Shown: piece by piece, positions 1-12,537 of the stretch
Position numbering within the stretch: the first letter of the stretch is position 1
How the letters are laid out: each line of letters starts with the position of its first letter
From: Oreohelix idahoensis
Taxonomy: Eukaryota > Mollusca > Gastropoda > Stylommatophora > Oreohelicidae
Direction: 5' to 3'
Length of the DNA: 64,000 nucleotides
Assembly (NCBI GenBank): GCA_024509875.1
Contig: JAMPIV010012159.1
Coordinates: forward strand, 1-64,000
Translations under genes and position numbers: made by a program
Notes under the pieces: generated by a model
Database searches by the model: none
What the model was told of the DNA's origin: nothing
The model's input: the letters and a program-made list of their open reading frames with translations, nothing else

Positions 1-218
1 AAACACTAGACACTGAGCTGACACTAACAGACATAACACTCGCAGTGAAATGCAATGCAAAATGACAAATCACCAGGACCTGAACGGACTTATGACAGAA
101 TTTACCAACACTCCTATCTTTCCTACCCTAGGGCATCTTTTACTACAAGTATACAAAGAAGCCTTTGAGAATAAGGAACTCCCACCATGTCAAAACATGT
201 CTTACATCCCTCAAATAC
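1..218 (+). pseudogene. Tx1/L1-like LINE, upstream half of RT (interrupted)
   Basis: The open frame from base 50 reads like the start of a Tx1/L1-type reverse transcriptase: a PGPDG-like zone degraded to DLNGLMTEF, then a helix ending in AFENKELPPC, the usual lead-in to RT motif 1. It stops being LINE sequence exactly at 218, where the 5' LTR of the Gypsy element begins. The frame resumes without loss just after the 3' LTR at 9744, so 1-218 and 9744-11493 are one LINE copy. The 5' part (endonuclease and ORF1) lies outside the window. The copy is decayed. Clade assignment is by motif memory, not by tree. Confidence 0.7.
214..218. repeat. Target-site duplication AATAC, left copy
   Basis: The five bases AATAC directly precede the 5' LTR (TG at 219-220) and recur at 9739-9743 directly after the 3' LTR. 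This is the 5-bp duplication expected of a Gypsy integrase and fixes both ends of the element. Confidence 0.92.
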
Positions 219-1730
219 TGTTGCGTGCATATTTTGACGCACATATTACAAAAATCGATATGGCTATTTAATATGGGAAAAATATAGACATTCATTCATT
301 TGTGTATGAAATGCTGTCTATGGTAAAAGCGAGATAATCCATGTTTGATTCACACTTGATTATAGGAGTAATCGTTCTGGATATTGATCCAGCGCAAGGA
401 TATTGCGCTTGCGTTTGTACTTATTTTTTAGGGCCAGAAAATATATTAATTTGCTTATTGTGTTTATGGCCTGAATTCATATGTATTACATATTATTAGT
501 ACAAGTAGAATCAGTCCTATATTGTATAATTTGGATGGGTAGGAGGGACTAGATTCTTGTTATTCCGGTCTAGCGGAAGTATGAGTTGTCTTGACAAGTC
601 GTGATGAGTTCCGATGTACCGTGATAATGGCGGGTACGCACTTTTCAAAGGGCTGGTAGATTCTTAAGGAAATATGATTCATGAAGTGGTTTTCTTCTAA
701 AGGAGATGGTATCTCTACTATAGTTTATGTTAGAGACTCTCCTAAGGTACGGTACAATGTATAATTCGGACTCCATGTATTGCCAGACCCTATTTTGATG
801 ATCTCATGTCGATTCGACCTAGATGGAACATTGTGCTTCGTATCGCTAGGGTCGTGTTTTGTATCGACAAAGATGACAGACTTTTCCTACAGCGGTTATG
901 GCTACGTGAATTAACCTGATCACCGTAGAGCTGTATGGAACATTTATGAAATCATTTATATACCCATTATAAATTAACTCTGGCTTATATTCTCCTTCCT
1001 ATGAATGAGTGAACGACAACTCAGGGAGGCGGCCATGTTAGATTTCGGTCATCATATGTTTTGATCACTGCCAAGAGAACAGATTATTTATCCTATTATC
1101 GGACAGTGACAGGGAGATCTCAATCTTGCTAGAAACCCCCTCTTTCGTGTTTTCATAATATATGCTACAAACTATGGACGTCAAGTAACTTTAGTTATTT
1201 ACCGATCTGCCTTCACTGACGCGTTTAGTCAGATAGGGGGATGCGGCCATAATGTATCATGACAATTGAACTTTTGATGTACTGCCCATTATTTCTGAAT
1301 GTGTCATGACTTCAGATCTGCTATGTATACCTACAAATTGATATGTCAACATACCATGATGTACTCGTATGTCCCAGTGTGTACGTCTGAATAAATTGAG
1401 TAAACAAAGATTCCAGCAGTCTGCATTGGTGCCTTGTAGACACAAGTGTATGAGTGGTTATATTGGTCAGCACACGAACAGTACACCATTCGCGGTAATC
1501 ACACTCTACACTTCTACTTCATACATACACCATCCTGCGTCGGTTGGAGTGACCAAGTTTAGGGCCTGCTTCCCCTGGAGCCTTTGCCTTCCCTAACTCA
1601 GGACTAGGGTGAGTTACCCATTTACAGCTGGGTAGACTGGAGCATGCCTGATCTCAACAACACACCACTCTTCCTTACAGAGCATACAGACTGACACTTT
1701 ACAGAGTGGAAAGAAGAAAGAAACTTTACA
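219..1730 (+). repeat. 5' LTR of Gypsy element 1
   Basis: Direct repeat of 8226-9738, starting TGTTGCGTGC and ending ACTTTACA. Near its start lies a short inverted repeat (GCGTGC / GACGCAC) around an AT core. Two small ORFs inside it (1257-1445 minus, 1369-1596 plus) match no family I know and are probably chance. Confidence 0.93.
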
Positions 1731-1752
1731 GTGGCGAGCCAGATTCCTGGGT
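1731..1752 (+). promoter_or_regulatory. Primer-binding site of Gypsy element 1
   Basis: The sequence just after the LTR, GTGGCGAGCCAGATTCC and on, has the TGG start one base inside the LTR border typical of a tRNA-primed minus-strand start. The tRNA cannot be named without comparison to a tRNA set. Confidence 0.6.
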
Positions 1753-2970
1753 CCAGCTTACGCAGTTTTGTGTTGAGAATCACAGTTTACAGCTGAAAGA
1801 ACATTTGTTTGAACACATCAACACCAGTAGGACAGCTATACAGTCGATGTCAGCTTGACCTGTATTACCGATAGGATGCTGTATCTAGGTCAGCGCTTGT
1901 TGACAGTTTTTCGCTGTACAGACAGTATTACACAGGACAGTGGTATCAAGTGTAGAAAATATCTGGAGCAGTATTGTTGACATTTCTCAACGTACAGAAG
2001 AATCACAGTGTTGTTGAACATAAAGTGCATAGTTCATCGTTGGATCTTCATATGCTCAACAGAGAAAAATTGACAGTGTAATAGTTTAAAATTAAATCTA
2101 TTACTGAATAAAGTGGCAAGTTATTAGTATTAAAATAAACTGTGCCTGCTTTACAACACTATACCTGCAACACATTCCATTCATGACATAAATTATATTG
2201 TATGCTATATGCTATTTATGCTTACATGTTATTTGTTATGTATTAAATTAGTTTTTTGTTCTGTGTGACTAGTACAAGGTATGCCGAGTGACATTGGTCT
2301 GGTACTAGTATTCTATAGGTACACATTTTCTTAATTGGAATTTTGTTAGCAACAATTTGCTGCTATTTCTGTTAGTTGTGATGAGGTGTTCTTTTCTTCG
2401 TTGTTTTTGTTAATAATTTTGTGTTCCTTAGTTTTGTTTGATTTGTTTGTATAATTGTAGGTCTCATCTTTTCTTTCATTTCAGTTTTTTACACCCTTAT
2501 GTTTATACACTGTGGCGTTATTTGTCTTGTTATCTTATTGCAGTTATCATCACGGTTTCTGTGATCATTTTTTTCATTTCTCCTATTTAATTTAATTTGA
2601 TCTCTGCAAATGTGTTCATATTGTCTTTTCTTGTTTGTCCTTTGTAATGTCTTTAGTTGACATATGACATAGGAGTTATAGTGGTATACACTGATAGTAT
2701 AGTACAGACCTTTGTACTGTTATGATTAATTTTCCACAGGTACTCAAGTGATCTTTGATTACATTGAGGTATACAAGACCTTTGTAAGGCTTGTCTCCCA
2801 CAGTATTTGAGATACAGTTATTGTTGTCCACAGGTACTCAAGTTATCATTGGTTATTATAAACCATACAAGTTTGGACTAAGACTAAGTCTATGGTATAG
2901 ACTTGTCTCCCATTAAAGTGAAATAGGGTAATTTATTTACTTTTTCAGGTTTCTGATTTAAGAAGACAAT
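1753..2970 (+). other. Untranslated leader of Gypsy element 1
   Basis: About 1.2 kb without a usable ORF between the primer-binding site and gag. It is T-rich from 2330. Between 2660 and 2915 a motif like CACAGGTACTCAAG followed by a TATAGACTTGTCTCCC-like block occurs two to three times, imperfectly. Such leaders usually hold packaging signals; that role is inferred. Confidence 0.6.
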
Positions 2971-4677
2971 ATGTCTACATTAGATTATTTTATTGCACAA
3001 GGAAAATCTCTTGATAAGACTGGAAAAGACTTAGAACAATGGGCTGTTGCTCAATATGACAAAGCATTAGCTGCTGAAGAGAAAAAAATCTGCTGCTGAA
3101 GAAAGAAAAGCTTGGCTGAAGAAAAAAGATTAGAAAAAGAAAGCTGCTGCTTGAAGAAAAAAGAAAAAAAAGCCCTGGCTGAAGAAAAAAGATCAGAAAA
3201 AGAAGCTGATACTGCCGCTGGACACAAGAAATTGCAGATGCAAAGGGAGGAAAGGAGATTTGAGGCAGTACAGAAGAAATTAGAAGCTGCTGCAGAACAG
3301 AGAAGATTAGATAGAGAAGCTGAAGAGAGAAAAGCAATAAGAGAACATGAGTTTGAATTAGAGAAATTAAAATTGACATGTATGAGTAATGTTAATCAGG
3401 CATCTGGTGGTAATGGTAAACCCTTTGTGTACAAGGTCAAGGTACCAGCGTTTAACCCTACCAGTGATGACATAACATTTTGGCTTTCTAGATTTGAACG
3501 GGCTTGTCGATCTCATAATGTTGACAAATCACAGTATGTGAATCAGTTGTCTGAAAATCTAAAAGGGGAGTCTCTGAGTAAGTAATATTTTGTTGAAGAG
3601 GCCGACAAAGATAATTATGATGCTGTTAGGGCAGCTTTGATAAAGAGATATCAGCTGTCTGAGGAAGGCTATCGTCTTTTGTTTAAAACAATGAGACCTG
3701 AGGTAGGTGTAGAATTCTCAGAATTCATCTCAAAAGCACGAATTACACTTTCACGATGGATTGAATTATCCAAAACAGAGAAAACATTTGATGGTCTTAC
3801 GGATTTATTGCTAAGAGACAAGGTCATGTCTTCTGTAAATAAATCATTCCTAGAGTTCTTACATGAGCGTAAACCTAGTACAATAAAGCAAATGGAAGAA
3901 TATTGTGACCAGTATGCCACGGCACACCCTGACATGATTCTTAGTAACTCTAACATTAAAGAGAGTATGCCAGTTGCTTCGGCAACAGAATATAATCAGA
4001 ATTACTCACACAAATTCCAAGGAGCTAAAAATAAATTTGATAAAAAGGTTAATTGGAATAAGTATCAAAACCAAGATAACCACTCAAATCAGAGTTCTTC
4101 TTCAAAGAACTGGAATCGAGCTGATAGTCCTCGACACGCGAGAGGTACCCATAATGTTAGAAATTCTCGGAAAGGGAGTAGCTATAGGAACTACCCAAGT
4201 GCTTCATGGAGACAAAAGAAACAATATTACAGGGATACTCAATATAATGAGCATGATGATTATGATCATGAATATTATGATTCAAACCCAAATAGGGGTT
4301 ATAACAGAGGCAATAATAATTATAGAGACAATTATAACCGAGGTAGATCACAACACAAAAGACATGGTAAATCTTATTACCAGGCTAACTCTGCACAACA
4401 GGAGTTCCACGACACCGATAATCAGAATAATGATAAAAAAGACTCCAACAGTGTAGCAAATTCCGCTTTCGATTTTGCTAGAGCATCTGAGTGTTCGCAA
4501 TGCAAAACATTATTCGATCCAACCACAGTGTCTACTTTAAGCTGCGGTCACCCGCTTCCCGCTCTCCATGCGTCAATTGCGCATAATGGAAGGGGTGCTC
4601 TTGTCTTTAATAGGGGCCTAATAGATGGTACTCCGGTATCAATTCTTTTCGATTCGGGTGCACTACCATTGGAGTGA
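2971..4677 (+). pseudogene. gag: gag of Gypsy element 1, frameshifted
   Basis: The ATG at 2971 opens a Gag frame that breaks near 3085 in an A-run, and again near 3585 between the pieces at 3112-3585 and 3637-4677. The N-terminal third is a charged Lys/Glu/Ala coiled coil (repeated AEEKR units), like the Gag of element 2 at 50-53.7 kb. The middle (about 3420-3950) is the folded retrotransposon Gag region. The 3' part is very Asn/Arg/Tyr/Gly-rich. I see no standard CCHC knuckle; instead, near 4492-4550, a CSQC...LSCGH arrangement precedes the protease. Gag would form the particle and bind RNA. This copy is defective. Confidence 0.82.
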
Positions 4678-4865
4678 GGCAATCACTCGTAAATCCTTCT
4701 CGAGCTACAGGCAATATAGTCAAATGTGTAACATTTGGTGGCACATTGGAGAAGTACTCCACTGCCATTATCAATATTGCTACGCCTTTCTTTACAGGAG
4801 AGGTGCAAGCATGTCTCTTGCCGAATCCGATCGCTGATCTTATCATCGGTCGCATTCATGGGTGA
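4560..4865 (+). pseudogene. pro: Aspartic protease of Gypsy element 1, frameshifted
   Basis: A frame reaching FDSGA at about 4651-4665 is the retropepsin active site. The frame ends at once, and the remainder of the protease continues in another frame from 4674 to 4865, with the late LIIGR motif of retroviral-type proteases near 4840. A further one-base slip at about 4860 separates protease from integrase. The enzyme would process the Gag-Pol polyprotein. Both halves are recognisable, but the copy is broken. Confidence 0.8.
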
Positions 4866-6658
4866 AAGAATGCACTCCACAGCAAATTTCTAATTGGGAA
4901 AATGTTAATATGCAATCTGCTAATGCAGTAATCACTAGGGCTCAAGCTCTTAATATGCCACAATCTTCACATTCTGAAGATAATGATGCGCAGATCCAAG
5001 ATGATCCCTTGGAGATTTCCCACGATTCCTTTATCAAACAGCAGGAAGATGATCCTACTCTAAAGAAATTCTTTACTCTGGCAACAAAAGGTGATCCGAA
5101 TAAGGATACAAATCGTAAATCTTGGATTACGATGAAGAATGGCGTACTTGTACGTATGGTACAAGACTCCGCTAAGTCCATTCATTCTCAAATCCTTGTG
5201 CCTAAAAATATGAGAGTTAAAATCTTACAGCACGCTCATGATTCGCAGTGTGCTGGACATATGGTTTTTTCCCGTACTAAAGCTAGAGTTCTTCAATCTT
5301 TCTTTTGGCCTGCTGTGAATAAGGACATACGAATCTATTGTCGATCTTGTAAAGTATGTCAAGAGATTAAATCCAGAGGTCCACGCCATGATGCACCTAT
5401 TCAGGCTGCAGACATTCCCATTCGGCCATTTCAAAAAATGGCGATAGACATCATTGGTCCATTTAAGATAAAGTCTGCTAGAGGACACCAATTTATTTTG
5501 ACGTGTGTTGATATGTGCACACGTTGGCCGAAGGCTGTTCCTCTAAAGAGCATAACTACTGCTGATGTCGCAGATGCTCTTTGGTTAATATTTTCTCGTC
5601 TGGGTTTTCCAGCAGAAATATTATCCGACCATGGTACCCAACTCATATCGGATACCATGTCTCAAGTAATGTCGACTCTGAAGATAGAGAGATCGCTGAG
5701 TAGTATTTATCATCCTATGTCCAATGGGATGGTGGAACGTTTGAATAGAACTCTGAAAAACCTACTAGGTAAGATAACAGAAGATCATCCTCAGGATTGG
5801 GATAGGGTTTTACCCGCGGCTCTCTTTGCATATAGAGAGGTCGCCAACGAACATACAGGATTTTCTCCCTTTGAACTTGTCTTTGGCGCGAAACCGCGAG
5901 GTCCTATGTCCTTACTTCATGATCTTATAACTGCTGATAATATTGTCGATGACACAAAATCCTCTTATGAATATGTCATCGCACTTAGACACAAGATTAT
6001 TGAAGCACGCAAATTGGCAACTGCTTCATCTGAATGTGCGAAACAGAAGGCAAGGGAATTTGCCAATAAAAAGAGATGTTTGCGACAACTTTGTCCAGGT
6101 GACAAAGCATTTGTCTTGCTACCTTGTAGGGAAAATAGACTTCTCATTTCTTGGAAAGGTCCGTACGATATAATATCAAAAGTTTCCGATGTTGACTATA
6201 TCGTCGATATTGACGGGAAGCGTAAAACCTTCCACATCAACATGCTCACGGAATTCCATGAACGTCCTGATTATTTACAACCTGTTTTCCAGGCAACGGA
6301 CGATTTTCCAGTCCAACATGGACAGTACTCATCTCTGTCAGTAATACAGGATGAGGAAACGAGTTTCTCGGATGTAAATTTACCTTTTCCAATGATTCCT
6401 CTTCACTCTAATGAATCATGGAAAGATGTTGCAATTTCTCCAGAATTATCTCCAGGAGAGCAGAAACAAGTTTCTACTATGTTAGAACAATTTCAGGATG
6501 TCCTTACTGACATTCCTGGTCAAACTGATGTCATTCAACATGACATTATTCTTACTGACCATAGTCCTATAAGAGTCAGACCGTATCCTATCCCGATACA
6601 TTTTCAAGCACAGGTAGAGAAAGAGTTAGATGAGATGATAGAGTTAAAAAATTATTGA
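4862..6658 (+). CDS. int: Integrase of Gypsy element 1 plus start of RT
   Basis: A 598-residue open piece. Around residues 115-170 is the HHCC zinc domain ([10 protein letters not shown] ... CRSCKVCQ). The catalytic core follows: first Asp in MAIDIIGPF, second in LSDHGTQ, Glu in [12 protein letters not shown]. Then comes the GPY/F module ([10 protein letters not shown]) ending in FHINMLTEF. The last 70 residues lead into RT ([10 protein letters not shown]) and end at a stop caused by a frameshift near 6650. The listed start is a GTG; the natural protein is an internal part of Pol. Integrase precedes RT, which marks the Gmr1-like arrangement. All catalytic residues are present. Confidence 0.9.
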   Translation: MKECTPQQISNWENVNMQSANAVITRAQALNMPQSSHSEDNDAQIQDDPLEISHDSFIKQQEDDPTLKKFFTLATKGDPNKDTNRKSWITMKNGVLVRMVQDSAKSIHSQILVPKNMRVKILQHAHDSQCAGHMVFSRTKARVLQSFFWPAVNKDIRIYCRSCKVCQEIKSRGPRHDAPIQAADIPIRPFQKMAIDIIGPFKIKSARGHQFILTCVDMCTRWPKAVPLKSITTADVADALWLIFSRLGFPAEILSDHGTQLISDTMSQVMSTLKIERSLSSIYHPMSNGMVERLNRTLKNLLGKITEDHPQDWDRVLPAALFAYREVANEHTGFSPFELVFGAKPRGPMSLLHDLITADNIVDDTKSSYEYVIALRHKIIEARKLATASSECAKQKAREFANKKRCLRQLCPGDKAFVLLPCRENRLLISWKGPYDIISKVSDVDYIVDIDGKRKTFHINMLTEFHERPDYLQPVFQATDDFPVQHGQYSSLSVIQDEETSFSDVNLPFPMIPLHSNESWKDVAISPELSPGEQKQVSTMLEQFQDVLTDIPGQTDVIQHDIILTDHSPIRVRPYPIPIHFQAQVEKELDEMIELKNY

Positions 6659-7435
6659 ACCATCCACATCAGCATATTCTTCGCCGATGGTTATAGTACG
6701 AAAAAAAGACAATAACATACGTCTTTGCGTGGATTATCGCAAATTGAATCAAGTGACTAATTTGATGCTGAACCTATGCCTTTACTAGAAGAGCTACTTA
6801 CGAGACTATCGAATTCTCACTTCTTTACTAAACTCGATTTGTCTAAGGGATATTGGCAAGTTCCACTATCCGAACACGCCAAACCGTTTACTGCTTTTTC
6901 GACGCCTAGGGGTCTATTCCAATGGAATTTCATGCCTTTCGGTCTTATGAACGCCCCTGCAACATTTGTACGCATGATGCGTCGAATCCTATCTCATCGC
7001 TCAGATGTCATTGCGTATCTTGATGACATCTGTCTTTTCAGTGATACTTGGAACGATCACTATAATGGTATAAATGAACTATTGTCTATCTTACGCGAGC
7101 ATAACCTGACAGCGAAACCATCGAAAGCATGTATTGGTTTTAGCGAAATATCTTTCTTAGGACACCGTGTTGGTCATGGGTTCCTAAAAACAGAAGACCA
7201 TAATACAAGTAAGATACTTAACATTTCTATTCCTAAGACTAAAAAGCAAGTACGAAGTCTCTTAGGTCTAATACAATTTTATGGACGATTCATCCCGAAT
7301 CTGTCCTCCATTATGTCACCTCTTTCTTCCTTGCTAAAGAAAGGGTCTCCTAATGTAGTCCATGGACTCAAGAATGTCAATCCTCTTTGGATAAGGTTAA
7401 AACTATGTTTTCTACTTCACCTATCCTAGTATTGC
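6640..7435 (+). pseudogene. rt: Reverse transcriptase of Gypsy element 1, frameshifted
   Basis: RT is spread over three frames. The first part (about 6645-6770) carries [12 protein letters not shown]; a slip near 6765 moves to the frame of 6776-7429, which holds the LDLSKGYWQVP motif, FMPFGLMNAPATF, the catalytic YLDD at about 7017-7028, and FLGHRV in the thumb. A last shift near 7390-7430 leads into RNase H. It would copy the element RNA into DNA. Catalytic residues are intact, but the reading frame is not. Confidence 0.88.
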
Positions 7436-7827
7436 CTTCTAAGGATAAGACATTTATTCTTCGTAGTGACGCTTCATCCACCGGGATTGGAGCTGCACTA
7501 ATGCAAGAGTACTCTGGAACTCTGCATCCTGTGATGTATATTTCTCGGAAATTAAATGCCGCAGAGAAGAATTACTCGGTCCTAGACCGTGAATTATTGG
7601 CTATGGTTTGGTCAATCCTTAAACTGCAAAGATTTCTTCTGGGCGCGCATTTCATTGTGGAAACTGACCAGAAAGCTCTTACGGCTATTCAGAGTAAAAA
7701 TCTGAAGAGCGCGAGATCAACGCGATACGCGATTGCTCTACAGCCATTTCATTTTTCGGTGCGAGCTATCCGTGGGTCAGAAAATGTGATGGCAGATATT
7801 TTGTCTAGATGCCCACATGATTCATAA
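7387..7827 (+). CDS. rnh: RNase H of Gypsy element 1
   Basis: A 146-residue piece with the Gypsy RNase H signature: RSDASSTGIGAAL, YSVLDRELLAMVW, VETDQKAL and the final ENVMADILSRCP before the stop. The catalytic Asp/Glu/Asp set is visible. It is the last domain of Pol, directly downstream of RT in another frame. The same C-terminal sequence appears in reverse at 15,766-15,908, showing the kinship of the two elements. Confidence 0.9.
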   Translation: MDKVKTMFSTSPILVLPSKDKTFILRSDASSTGIGAALMQEYSGTLHPVMYISRKLNAAEKNYSVLDRELLAMVWSILKLQRFLLGAHFIVETDQKALTAIQSKNLKSARSTRYAIALQPFHFSVRAIRGSENVMADILSRCPHDS

Positions 7828-8225
7828 CTGTTATACAACTTTGATACAGTTGTTTCTATGTTGAAATGTGTACACATATGTAATATATCATATATTGATT
7901 GTAACACTACTTAGCGGTTCATTGATATTTATTCACCGCTGATCTTTCAATGTTTTTCGTCTTTGATGATCATGATGTTAAGATATCTTAGATGAAATTT
8001 ATGTATAAACTAATGTGGAAATTGTGTCATTGCTAATATTGTAGTATGCGTTGGTGACACCTCTCTGGAAATATTTATACTTAGAGAAGTACTTTCTCTA
8101 AGGTCATAAAACTTATGCTTATCATCTGCGCATTGTATTGGTGCGTTGTGAGCCTATTGTATGTTGCTCCTAGATGTATTTCAAAAAAAAATGTACCATT
8201 TTTTTTCCCGAGGGGTGTGGTAATC
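7828..8225 (+). promoter_or_regulatory. 3' untranslated region and polypurine tract of Gypsy element 1
   Basis: About 400 bp with no ORF, ending in a T-run, then CCCGAGGGGTGTGGTAATC directly before the LTR at 8226. The G-rich stretch is the likely plus-strand primer. A very similar block abuts the LTR of the minus-strand relative at 14,899-14,925. Confidence 0.75.
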
Positions 8226-9738
8226 TGTTGCGTGCATATTTTGACGCACATATTACAAAAATCGATATGGCTATTTAATATGGGAAAAACATAGACATTC
8301 ATTCATTTGTGTATGAAAATGCTGTCTATGGTAAAAGCGAGATAATCCATGTTTGATTCACACTTTTGATTATAGGAGTAATCGTTCTGGATATTGATCC
8401 GGCGCAAGGATATTGCGCTTACGTTTGTACTTATTTTTTAGGGCCAGAAAATAGATTAATTTGCTTATTATGTTTATGGCCTGAATTCATATGTATTACA
8501 TATTATTAGTACAAGTAGAATCAGTCCTATATTGTATATTTTGGATGGGTAGGCGGGACTAGATTCTTGTTATTCCGGTCTAGCGGAAGTATGAGTTGTC
8601 TTGACAAGTCGTGATGAGTTCCGATGTACCGTGATAATGGCGGGTACGCACTTTTCAAAGGGCTGGTAGATTCTTAAGGAAATATGATTCATGAAGTGTT
8701 TTCTTCTAAAGGAGATGGTATCTCTACTATAGTTTATGTTAGAGACTCTCCTAAGGTACGGTACAATGTATAATTCGGACTCCATGTATTGCCAGACCCT
8801 ATTTTGATGATCTCATGTCGATTCGACCTAGATGGAACATTGTGCTTCGTATCGCTAGGGTCGTGTTTTGTATCGACAAAGATGACAGACTTTCCTACAG
8901 CGGTTATGGCTACGTGAATTAACCTGATCACCGTAGAGCTGTATGGAAACATTTATGAAATCATTTATATACCCATTATAAATTAACTCTGGCTTATATT
9001 CTCCTTCCTATGAATGAGTGAACGACAACTCAGGGAGGCGGCCATGTTAGATTTCGGTCATCATATGTTTTGATCACTGCCAAGAGAACAGATTATTTAT
9101 CCTATTATCGGACAGTGACAGGGAGATCTCAATCTTGCTAGAAACCCCCTCTTTCGTGGTTTCATAATATATGCTACAAACTATGGACGTCAAGTAACTT
9201 TAGTTATTTACCGATCTGCCTTCACTGACGCGTTTAGTCAGATAGGGGGATGCGGCCATAATGTATCATGACATTGAACTTTTGATGTACTGCCCATTAT
9301 TTCTGAATGTGTCATGACTTCAGATCTGCTATGTATACCTACAAATTGATATGTCAACATACCATGATGTACTCGTATGTCCCAGTGTGTACGTCTGAAT
9401 AAATTGAGTAAACAAGATTCCAGCAGTCTGCATTGGTGCCTTGTAGACACAAGTGTATGAGTGGTTATATTGGTCAGCACACGAACAGTACACCATTCGC
9501 GGTAATCACACTCTACACTTCTACTTCATACATACACCATCCTGCGTCGGTTGGAGTGACCAAGTTTAGGGCCTGCTTCCCCTGGAGCCTTTGCCTTCCC
9601 TAACTCAGGACTAGGGTGAGTTACCCATTTACAGCTGGGTAGACTGGAGCATGCCTGATCTCAACAACACACCACTCTTCCTTACAGAGCATACAGACTG
9701 ACACTTTACAGAGTGGAAAGAAGAAAAGAAACTTTACA
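8226..9738 (+). repeat. 3' LTR of Gypsy element 1
   Basis: Direct repeat of 219-1730, differing by scattered substitutions and one- to two-base indels. It is followed by AATAC (9739-9743), the right copy of the target duplication. Confidence 0.93.
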
Positions 9739-11493
9739 AATACCAAAACCAAATTCCGGCAAAACACTCCTTAAAAACTACAGACCAATATGGCTCTAAA
9801 ACGTAGATTATAAAATTTTAACAAAAGCTCTAGCAAACAAACTGAAACCATTCATGGCGACCCTCATACATGAAGACCAGCAGTGTTAGCGTCATCCCAC
9901 ACAGAAACATCATCAACACACACATCTCATCAGAGACATAATCACCTACACCCCCCCGAACGATTGTCAGTCTTCGGTTCTTTCCCTTGACCAGGGGAAA
10001 GCTTTTGACAGAATATCACGCTCATACCTCCACAAAACATTACTACATTGCAACATAGGTGAACACTTCAGACAATGGATTAATATTCTATATATGAAGC
10101 CCGAGAGCAAAGTGTTAGTAAATTATACATTAACTAACACTTTCATGGTAACAAGATCTGTAAGGCAGGGATGCTCTCTCTCTCTCCTTTACTGTATGTT
10201 CTTGCACTAGTACCACTACTAGAGAACATCAGAAAAGACAGCTCTATTAAGGGCACTTTCATACAATGGAAAGGTGAACAAAAGTTGCTCGCCTATACAG
10301 ACGACACCATCTGTTCCCACCAAACACACAAAGTCTATAGAATGTATCCTAAACACATTCACAGACTTTAGCAAAGGTAGCGGAGCAAAAGTAAATGTTC
10401 AAAAATCAACAACAATGGGCATAGGCAAATGGAAGAACAAAACAGACTTTCCCTTTGGACTAACACCAACAAACAACATAAAAATCTATGGTATAACCTT
10501 TCCCTCACACCCAAATCGCACACACAGAGACACATGGAAAAATCTAACATCCAAAATACGAGACATTCTGCACAGATACAAATACAAAGCCACAACGATT
10601 TTTGGACGAAGTTTAATTGTAAATACATACATTTTTCCTAAGCTACTTTACATTGCCACAGTTTTCGACACCCAAAACAGATTATCACAGATTTAAACAA
10701 ACAGGTCAGAGCATTTGCTTTTTGGTCGCACATTTTACAGCATTAAATACAAGACACTTATACAAGAAAAGAAACACGGAGGGACTGCCCTTCAAGACAT
10801 AGAAACAAAGATCCAGGCACTCAGAATTAAACACACAGGCAGCATCATCAAACACCCAGAACGACACACACTAGCTCATTATTACACCTGACTCAGACTT
10901 TCCAAACTGAAACCCCTGAACAATGCAATCCCCCATCACTTCGGCCTATGTCCTCATTTTATAAGAGATGCATACAAGCCATCTAAGGACATGAAAAATT
11001 AATTCATCAGAAAACAAATGCAATATATAAACATTTAGTTAAACTCCAAGCACCACCATTACACCTAAGAAATTAAAGAGGACAGAAATATGCTATACAA
11101 AATTACACGGAAACCTTCACTAACTTGCACAACCCAAAAATCACTGCTAAAGGAAGAGAGGTCACTTTAAGACTAATATACAACATAACACCCACAACAA
11201 AACGAGAAGCACACGGATCCAACCAAATAACAAAATGTCAGCTATGTAGGAAAAGCATCCAAGAAACAGAAGATCATTTGTTTTTTGAATGCAGTACAAT
11301 CACACCTACAATGAAACTACTGCAGAAAATCATCGATTTACAAACAACACAAAAATCAGATATCTACAAGGCAATCATGTTAAACATAATTCCCAATGCA
11401 GAAAATAGCACACACACTTTGATCTTGATTATTTTATCAGAATTTCGGAATCAGATTTGGTGTTTTCGGAATCTTGCCATGTTTTCATCATGA
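9739..11493 (+). pseudogene. Tx1/L1-like LINE, downstream part (RT to C-terminus)
   Basis: Continues the LINE of 1-218. Translated across several frames it shows the RT motif-1 zone with VDYKILTKALANKLKP (about 9800-9850), the motif-A zone SLDQGKAFDRI (about 9985), SVRQGCSLS (10,160) and AYTDDT for the usual YADD (about 10,290). The C-terminal piece at 11,125-11,493 has a zinc knuckle, CQLCRKSIQETEDHLFFEC. Stops and shifts are numerous, so the copy is long dead. Wording of the motifs matches the Tx1/L1 group best. Confidence 0.78.
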
Positions 11494-12124
<631 letters not shown>

Positions 12125-12535
12125 TTTGCGCAAGTCAACAGCAGACCGTGCAGAATACGTGGGTGTCCACCAAAAAAAAAAAATTGTTCTATAGAAACGT
12201 TAATGCTGACCCCAGCCGTTCGCCCCAGTTTCTACATCTATGGAGTGCTGTGACACGTTGAAGATTTACGACCAACGATATCCGGCACCCGTAATTACAG
12301 GGACGTGGACAGTCACGACCGGAAAACATTCAAATAGTGGTCGTTAAATTGTGGCAGTGAAAAATCGGAAGACGAAATTTTTTTTTTTGACACCGTATCT
12401 ATGGAGAGCTGTGACACGTTGAAGATTTACGACCAACCAAATGTGTCCGGAACCTGTAATTATGGGGACTGGGACTATCATGACGACCGCCAGAATTGAA
12501 AGTCGGAAAATAGCGGTTGAAAATATGGGGTTTTA
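12125..12535. repeat. Two-unit tandem repeat, about 165 bp
   Basis: The block starting TCTATGGAGTGCTGTGACACG at 12,236 recurs at 12,398 as TCTATGGAGAGCTGTGACACG, followed by matching text on the dead-end motif GAAGATTTACGACCAAC. The units differ by substitutions and small indels. No ORF; origin unknown. Confidence 0.75.
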
Positions 12536-12537
12536 AG

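Larger units (their letters stand above)
219..9738 (+). mobile_element. Gypsy LTR retrotransposon 1 (Gmr1-like domain order)
   Basis: A complete but inactive LTR retrotransposon. It has 1512- and 1513-bp LTRs with TG...CA ends, a perfect 5-bp duplication (AATAC), a primer-binding site, gag, protease, integrase, RT, RNase H and a polypurine tract, all on the plus strand. Integrase lies upstream of RT, opposite to most Ty3/Gypsy elements and like the Gmr1 group. Coding is split by at least five frameshifts or stops, so this copy cannot make a full polyprotein. The LTRs differ only by scattered substitutions and short indels, so insertion is fairly recent. It sits inside a Tx1/L1-like LINE in the same orientation. 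Confidence 0.93.

Noticed and set aside
2990..3379. Minus-strand 129-codon Leu/Phe/Ser-rich ORF
   Set aside because: Reverse of the Lys/Glu coiled-coil part of gag.
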